Positions 14,715 to 18,042 of a stretch of 18,042 nt of DNA are shown in pieces. Both the position numbers and the translations under genes were made by a program. The DNA is from Elioraea sp964533585 (GTDB lineage: Bacteria > Pseudomonadota > Alphaproteobacteria > Acetobacterales > Acetobacteraceae), in contig CAZHMM010000077.1 of assembly GCA_964533585.1 (NCBI GenBank), positions 1 through 18,042 on the forward strand. The letters run 5' to 3'. Each line of letters opens with the position of its first letter. Position 1 is the stretch's first letter. The notes beneath the pieces were generated by a model. The model did not search any database. It worked only from the letters and a program-made list of their open reading frames with translations, and was not told where the DNA came from.

Positions 14715-15976
14715 CCGTACACCCTGCGCCCGGCCTTCCAGGTGCCGAGCACCTTGCCCTGCACCGGGCGGCCGTCGAACGGGGTGTTGCGGCTGTTGCC
14801 GGCGAGGTCGTCGGCGCGGATCTGCCAGGCGCGGTCGAGATCGAACAGGCAGAGATCGGCAGGCAGGCCCTCCGCGAGCCGGCCCGCCTCGACGCCGAGC
14901 AGGGCGGCCGGGCGGTGGGTGAGCAGGCCGAGCGCGTCGAGGAGGCCGAGGTGGCCGGCGTGCACCGCGTTCAGCGTCACCGCGAGCAGCGTCTCCAGGC
15001 CGACCCCGCCCGGCTCGGCCTGGGCGAAGGGCAGGCGCTTGGCGTCGGTGTCCTGCGGCTGGTGGTCCGACGCGATCGCGTCGATCGTGCCGTCGGCCAG
15101 CGCCGCGAGGACCGCCTGCCGGTCGTCCTCGCTGCGCAGCGGCGGGGAGAGGCGGGCATAGGTGCGCCACTCGCCGATCGCGGTCTCGTTCAGGTCGAAA
15201 TACGGGGGTGCCGTGTCGCAGGTGACGCGCACGCCCTTGGCCTTGGCGGCGCGGATCAGCTCCAGCGCCTCGGACGTGCTGACATGGGCGAAGTGAATGT
15301 GCCCCCCGGTCAGCGCCGCGAGCCGGATGTCGCGCGCGACCATGATCGCCTCGGCGGCCGCGGGGATGCCGGGCAGGCCGAGCATGGTGGCCTGGAACCC
15401 CTCGGTCACCGCGCCGCCCGAGGCGAGCGAGGGCTCCTCAGGATGCTGGATGATGAAGGCGCCGAAGGTGGCGGCATAGGCGAGGGCGAGGCGCATGGTG
15501 CGCGCCTCGGCGATCGCGCGGCGGCCGTCGGTGAAGGCCGCGGCGCCGGCCTCGCGCAGCAGGCCGAACTCGGCGAGTTCGCGGCCCGCACAGCCCTTGG
15601 TGGCGGCGCCGTAGGGGATCACCGTGACGCCGAGCGAGCCGGCATGGCGGGCGACGAACTCGACAAGCGCGGGCTGGTCGAGCGGCGGGTCGGTGTCGGG
15701 CAGGGCGGCGAGCGTGGTGATGCCGCCGGCGGCCGCACAGGCGGCGAGGGTGGCGAGGCTCTCCTTGTGCTCCTCGCCCGGCTCGCGCAGGCCGACGCGC
15801 ATGTCGACCAGGCCGGGGCAGAGGCAGGCGCCGGCGCAGTCGATGCGCTCGGCGCCCTCGGGCGGGGCGGCGGGGTTGAGGGCGGCGATGCGGCCGCGCT
15901 CGACCAGCAGCGTGCCGGGCGCGTCGAGCCCCGTGGCCGGGTCGAGCAGCCGGGCGTTGACGAACAGCGTGCTCAT
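14711..15976 (-). CDS. pyrX: Dihydroorotase-like protein, probably non-catalytic (PyrX/PyrC' type)
   Basis: The 421-residue product belongs to the amidohydrolase superfamily next to the ATCase gene. Active dihydroorotases have HxH in PGxxDxHxHxREPG; here the segment is PGLVDMRVGLREPG with R60 and G62 in place of both histidines. Other family features remain: a lysine in GAATKGCAG (127), H178 in IIQHPEEPSL, HIHFAHVST (226-234) and D304 in ASDHQPQ. Loss of the binuclear-metal histidines implies no catalysis, like the pseudo-dihydroorotases that only hold the ATCase dodecamer together in Pseudomonas and many alphaproteobacteria. A separate active dihydroorotase would be needed elsewhere. It starts with ATGA overlapping the pyrB stop and ends with ATGA overlapping plsY. 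It is often auto-annotated as pyrC. Confidence 0.88.
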   Translation of the reverse strand: MSTLFVNARLLDPATGLDAPGTLLVERGRIAALNPAAPPEGAERIDCAGACLCPGLVDMRVGLREPGEEHKESLATLAACAAAGGITTLAALPDTDPPLDQPALVEFVARHAGSLGVTVIPYGAATKGCAGRELAEFGLLREAGAAAFTDGRRAIAEARTMRLALAYAATFGAFIIQHPEEPSLASGGAVTEGFQATMLGLPGIPAAAEAIMVARDIRLAALTGGHIHFAHVSTSEALELIRAAKAKGVRVTCDTAPPYFDLNETAIGEWRTYARLSPPLRSEDDRQAVLAALADGTIDAIASDHQPQDTDAKRLPFAQAEPGGVGLETLLAVTLNAVHAGHLGLLDALGLLTHRPAALLGVEAGRLAEGLPADLCLFDLDRAWQIRADDLAGNSRNTPFDGRPVQGKVLGTWKAGRRVYG

Positions 15977-16929
15977 ACGTTGCGCCGCAGTTCGCGCGTC
16001 AGCAGGTCGAGCACGGCCATGCGCACGGCCACCCCCATCTCCACCTGCTCCTGGATCACGCTGTGCTGGAGGTCGTCGGCGACCGCGCTGTCGATCTCGA
16101 CGCCGCGGTTCATGGGCCCCGGGTGCATCACCAGCGCGTCGGGCTTGGCGAGCGCGAGCTTGGCGGCGTCGAGCCCATAGAAGCGGAAGTATTCGCGCGA
16201 GGAGGGGACGAAGCTGCGGCTCATGCGTTCCTTCTGGAGCCGCAGCATCATCACGACATCGGCGCCGTCGAGGGCCTTGCGCATGTCGGTGTGCACTTCG
16301 ACGCCAAGCTGGACGGCGCCGGCGGGCAGCAGGGTGGGGGGCGCGCAGATGCGCACGCGGCAGCCCATGGTGGTGAGCAGGTGGATGTTGGAGCGGGCGA
16401 CGCGGGAGTGCAGCACGTCGCCGCAGATCGCGACGGTGAGGTTTTCGAGCGTGCCGCGGTGGCGGCGGATGGTGAGCGCGTCGAGCAGGGCCTGGGTGGG
16501 GTGTTCGTGCGTGCCGTCGCCGGCGTTGATCACCGAGGCGTCGAGCTTCTGGGCGAGCAGGGCGGCCGCGCCCGACTGGTCATGCCGCACCACCAGCACG
16601 TCGACATGCATGGCGTTCAGCGTCATGGCGGTGTCGATCAGGGTTTCGCCCTTTGAGACCGAGGAGCCGGAGGGCGACATGTTGATGACGTCGGCGCCGA
16701 GGCGTTTGCCGGCGAGTTCGAAGCTGGTGCGGGTGCGGGTGGAGGCTTCGAAGAACATGTTCATCAGGGTTCGGCCGCGCATGACGTCGCGCGGGCCGCC
16801 CTGGCGGTTGAGCGAGATGTAGGTTTCGGCGAGGTCGAGGGCGGCGCGGATCTGGCCTGGATCGAGGCCGGCGATGCCCAGCAGGTGGCGTCGTCTGCCG
16901 ACCTGTCGTCCGAATCCGTGTTCCGCCAC
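15973..16929 (-). CDS. pyrB: Aspartate carbamoyltransferase catalytic subunit
   Basis: The 318-residue enzyme condenses carbamoyl phosphate with aspartate in the second step of pyrimidine synthesis. The carbamoyl-phosphate motif STRTRTSFEL (63-72) is intact, as are HPTQALLD (143-150) and the C-terminal MHPGPMNRGVE. Length is normal for the family. The start is a GTG at 16929-16927 with GGGAG about 7 nt upstream; no better ATG precedes the conserved HLLGIAGLDP. It is the first gene of the pyrB-pyrX-plsY-dprA-topA operon, so its promoter should lie in 16930-17000, although no clear hexamers could be named. No regulatory-chain gene (pyrI) is present, as expected for the PyrX-type complex. Confidence 0.96.
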   Translation of the reverse strand: MAEHGFGRQVGRRRHLLGIAGLDPGQIRAALDLAETYISLNRQGGPRDVMRGRTLMNMFFEASTRTRTSFELAGKRLGADVINMSPSGSSVSKGETLIDTAMTLNAMHVDVLVVRHDQSGAAALLAQKLDASVINAGDGTHEHPTQALLDALTIRRHRGTLENLTVAICGDVLHSRVARSNIHLLTTMGCRVRICAPPTLLPAGAVQLGVEVHTDMRKALDGADVVMMLRLQKERMSRSFVPSSREYFRFYGLDAAKLALAKPDALVMHPGPMNRGVEIDSAVADDLQHSVIQEQVEMGVAVRMAVLDLLTRELRRNV

Positions 16930-16994
16930 AGGGGGACTCCCGGTTGTGCGGGGGCGGAGGGAACGCGCGTTGGGGGGGCGGCGTCAAGAGATGG

Positions 16995-17055
16995 GGGGTC
17001 CGGGGGGCCAATGGCTCCCCGGCGGGTGGGTGCGGGAGGGCGGAGCCCTTCCGGC
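16995..17055. repeat. Double-hairpin GC-rich intergenic repeat
   Basis: CCGGGGGGCC (17000-17009) pairs with GGCTCCCCGG (17013-17022), 10 bp with one G-U wobble and a 3-nt loop. Fifteen bases later AGGGC-GGA-GCCCT forms a second small hairpin. This two-stem layout, beginning GGGGTCCGGGGGGC and ending with a GGAGCCCT arm, resembles a dispersed intergenic repeat that I recall from Acetobacteraceae genomes. It separates pyrB from the divergent gene at 17113. Whether it is multicopy here cannot be told from one window. Confidence 0.5.
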
Positions 17056-17112
17056 TCGATTCCCATGCTGGCCCCGTCCCCATCGGCCGGCCCGATCGGA
17101 TACGCTCGGAGC

Positions 17113-18012
17113 ATGACGATTTTCGAGTCGGCCGCAGCGGACATTGCCGCTCTAAGTCCGGAAGACCTTCGCCAGCTCATACGCCGGCTGTGCGAAGCCG
17201 AGCTCGCGAGTGTCGGATATCCGCGGTCGGCCGTGACCGCGGGCGGCCACTCTCTGGCCAAGGACGGCGGGGTGGATGTGCGCGTTGAGGTTCAGGCAAG
17301 TGACTTTCGTTCCGATTTCCTTCCTACACTACTGGTCCTTCTGCAGGTCAAACAGGAGAGCGGCGGGTTCGGTCGAGCCAAGATCCGTGAGGAGATGGCG
17401 CCAGAGGGATGCATCCGTCCGGCGATTGTCGACGCGGCGCAACGCGGTGGCGCCTACATCATCGTCAGCGGCAAAGATACGCTCACCGATTTGTCGCTGG
17501 GTCAGCGTCGGGAAGCCATGCGCGCTGTGCTGGCTGCACAGGACGTGTCTGGCCTGCACACGGACTTCTACGACGGGGTGAGAATCGCACGCTGGGTCGA
17601 CCGTTACCCGGCGGTGGCTCTGTGGCTGCGTGATCGGCTGAGAACGCAGGTGTTCGGCTGGCACCCTTTCGCGTCCTGGTCGTGGCCCGAAGAAGCGCCG
17701 GACGCCGAGTACATCCCCGATGAGAAGGCACGCCTGAGCCGTAGCACTCAGGCGAAGCAAGACGCACAGCCGATCATCGCCGGCATTGAGGCGATACGGG
17801 CGCTCCTCGCCCGTCCCGGAGGCATCGTCCGGATCGTTGGACTGTCCGGGACAGGAAAAACACGGCTCGCCCAGGCGCTGTTCGATGAGCGGATCGGTTC
17901 GAACGCGCTTCCGCGCGAGTTCGCGCTCTACGCCGATGCGGGGCGCCAGCTTCAGCCTTCCGCGCGAGAGATGCTAGCCCGACTGATTTGTAGAAGTCTG
18001 CACTTGATCTGA
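17113..18012 (+). CDS. Truncated Mrr-like nuclease / P-loop NTPase protein, probable broken defence gene
   Basis: The 299-residue product joins two recognisable parts. Residues about 15-190 look like a restriction-endonuclease-fold domain: helix with E30, then KDGGVDVRVEV (50-60) and LLQVKQ (76-81), the GGxD...QxK arrangement of Mrr-type nucleases (D55, Q78, K80), followed by GGAYIIVSGKD. Residues from about 220 begin a P-loop NTPase with Walker A GLSGTGKT (243-250). The frame ends at TGA 18010-18012, before any Walker B. I recall larger proteins, many hundreds of residues, with this same N-terminal layout, so this copy is probably cut; the last residues CRSLHLI look foreign. GC is visibly lower than the operon beside it, which suggests transfer. 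ATG 17113 has GGAG only 1 nt upstream, so it may be translated weakly or leaderless. Function is inferred, not shown. Confidence 0.65.
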   Translation: MTIFESAAADIAALSPEDLRQLIRRLCEAELASVGYPRSAVTAGGHSLAKDGGVDVRVEVQASDFRSDFLPTLLVLLQVKQESGGFGRAKIREEMAPEGCIRPAIVDAAQRGGAYIIVSGKDTLTDLSLGQRREAMRAVLAAQDVSGLHTDFYDGVRIARWVDRYPAVALWLRDRLRTQVFGWHPFASWSWPEEAPDAEYIPDEKARLSRSTQAKQDAQPIIAGIEAIRALLARPGGIVRIVGLSGTGKTRLAQALFDERIGSNALPREFALYADAGRQLQPSAREMLARLICRSLHLI

Positions 18013-18042
18013 CGGCTGTCCGGCTTGGCGTGGCGGGTGTAC
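17990..18042. mobile_element. Possible left end of an inserted element at the window edge
   Basis: From about 17992 (TGTAGAAGTCTGCACTTGAT) the sequence no longer reads as a continuation of the NTPase domain, and the frame closes within 20 bases. A TG-initiated end is common to several IS families. Only about 50 bp are available, so neither a terminal repeat nor a transposase can be verified. The alternative is simple degeneration of the gene. Confidence 0.25.

Noticed and set aside
1..18042. CRISPR array, tRNA, rRNA, riboswitch
   Set aside because: No regularly spaced direct repeats, cloverleaf-like segments or recognisable riboswitch cores were seen on either strand.

Overview
This window reads as chromosome from a GC-rich (about 70% or more) alphaproteobacterium, most likely in or near the Acetobacteraceae (Rhodospirillales). 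The basis is the very high GC, the alphaproteobacterial gene order pyrB-pyrX(dihydroorotase-like)-plsY-dprA-topA, a PleD-type diguanylate cyclase next to rpmG, and a Suv3-type helicase remnant. Genus cannot be read from the sequence alone. No rRNA, tRNA or CRISPR array was found.

Left end (1-2800) is accessory and eroded. It has the first 18 codons of a ComM/YifB-type ATPase gene leaving the window, a frameshifted and truncated 5' remnant of a Suv3-like helicase, an intact FkbM methyltransferase, and an IS5-family element (1333-2650). The IS has clear 17-bp terminal inverted repeats but a frameshifted transposase. It sits between two truncated gene starts that point into it: an unknown short + strand protein, and what looks like the N-terminus of an IS1380-type transposase. 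No target duplication is visible, so a deletion or recombination at the IS is likely.

2839-4446 is a small redox/stress module. It holds an FNR-type regulator that keeps three of the four expected cluster cysteines, an Hsp20 chaperone, and a perfect FNR/NNR-like palindrome upstream of hsp20, spaced correctly from a -10-like hexamer. 4447-6104 holds a methyltransferase-like two-part protein and, convergent to it, a PmtA-like phospholipid methyltransferase.

6284-9942 is mostly housekeeping and signalling: PleD (REC-REC-GGDEF, with I-site), rpmG (L33) convergent to it behind a shared hairpin, a secreted S41/PDZ protease upstream of rpmG, and a small Cys-rich conserved-looking hypothetical. The 431-bp gap 9943-10373 holds only a doubtful small zinc-ribbon-like reading frame.

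10374-16929 is one tight minus-strand operon, pyrB, pyrX, plsY, dprA, topA, with ATGA or GTGA overlaps at three junctions. The dihydroorotase homologue lacks the metal-binding HxH motif and is probably the non-catalytic partner of aspartate transcarbamoylase. topA carries a pentanucleotide tandem repeat near its 3' end.

Right end (16930-18042) has a double-hairpin GC-rich intergenic repeat and then a lower-GC gene. It encodes an Mrr-like nuclease domain joined to a P-loop NTPase and stops shortly after the Walker A motif, where the sequence changes character. This looks like a broken defence-type gene and is the best lead in the window for an unusual system.
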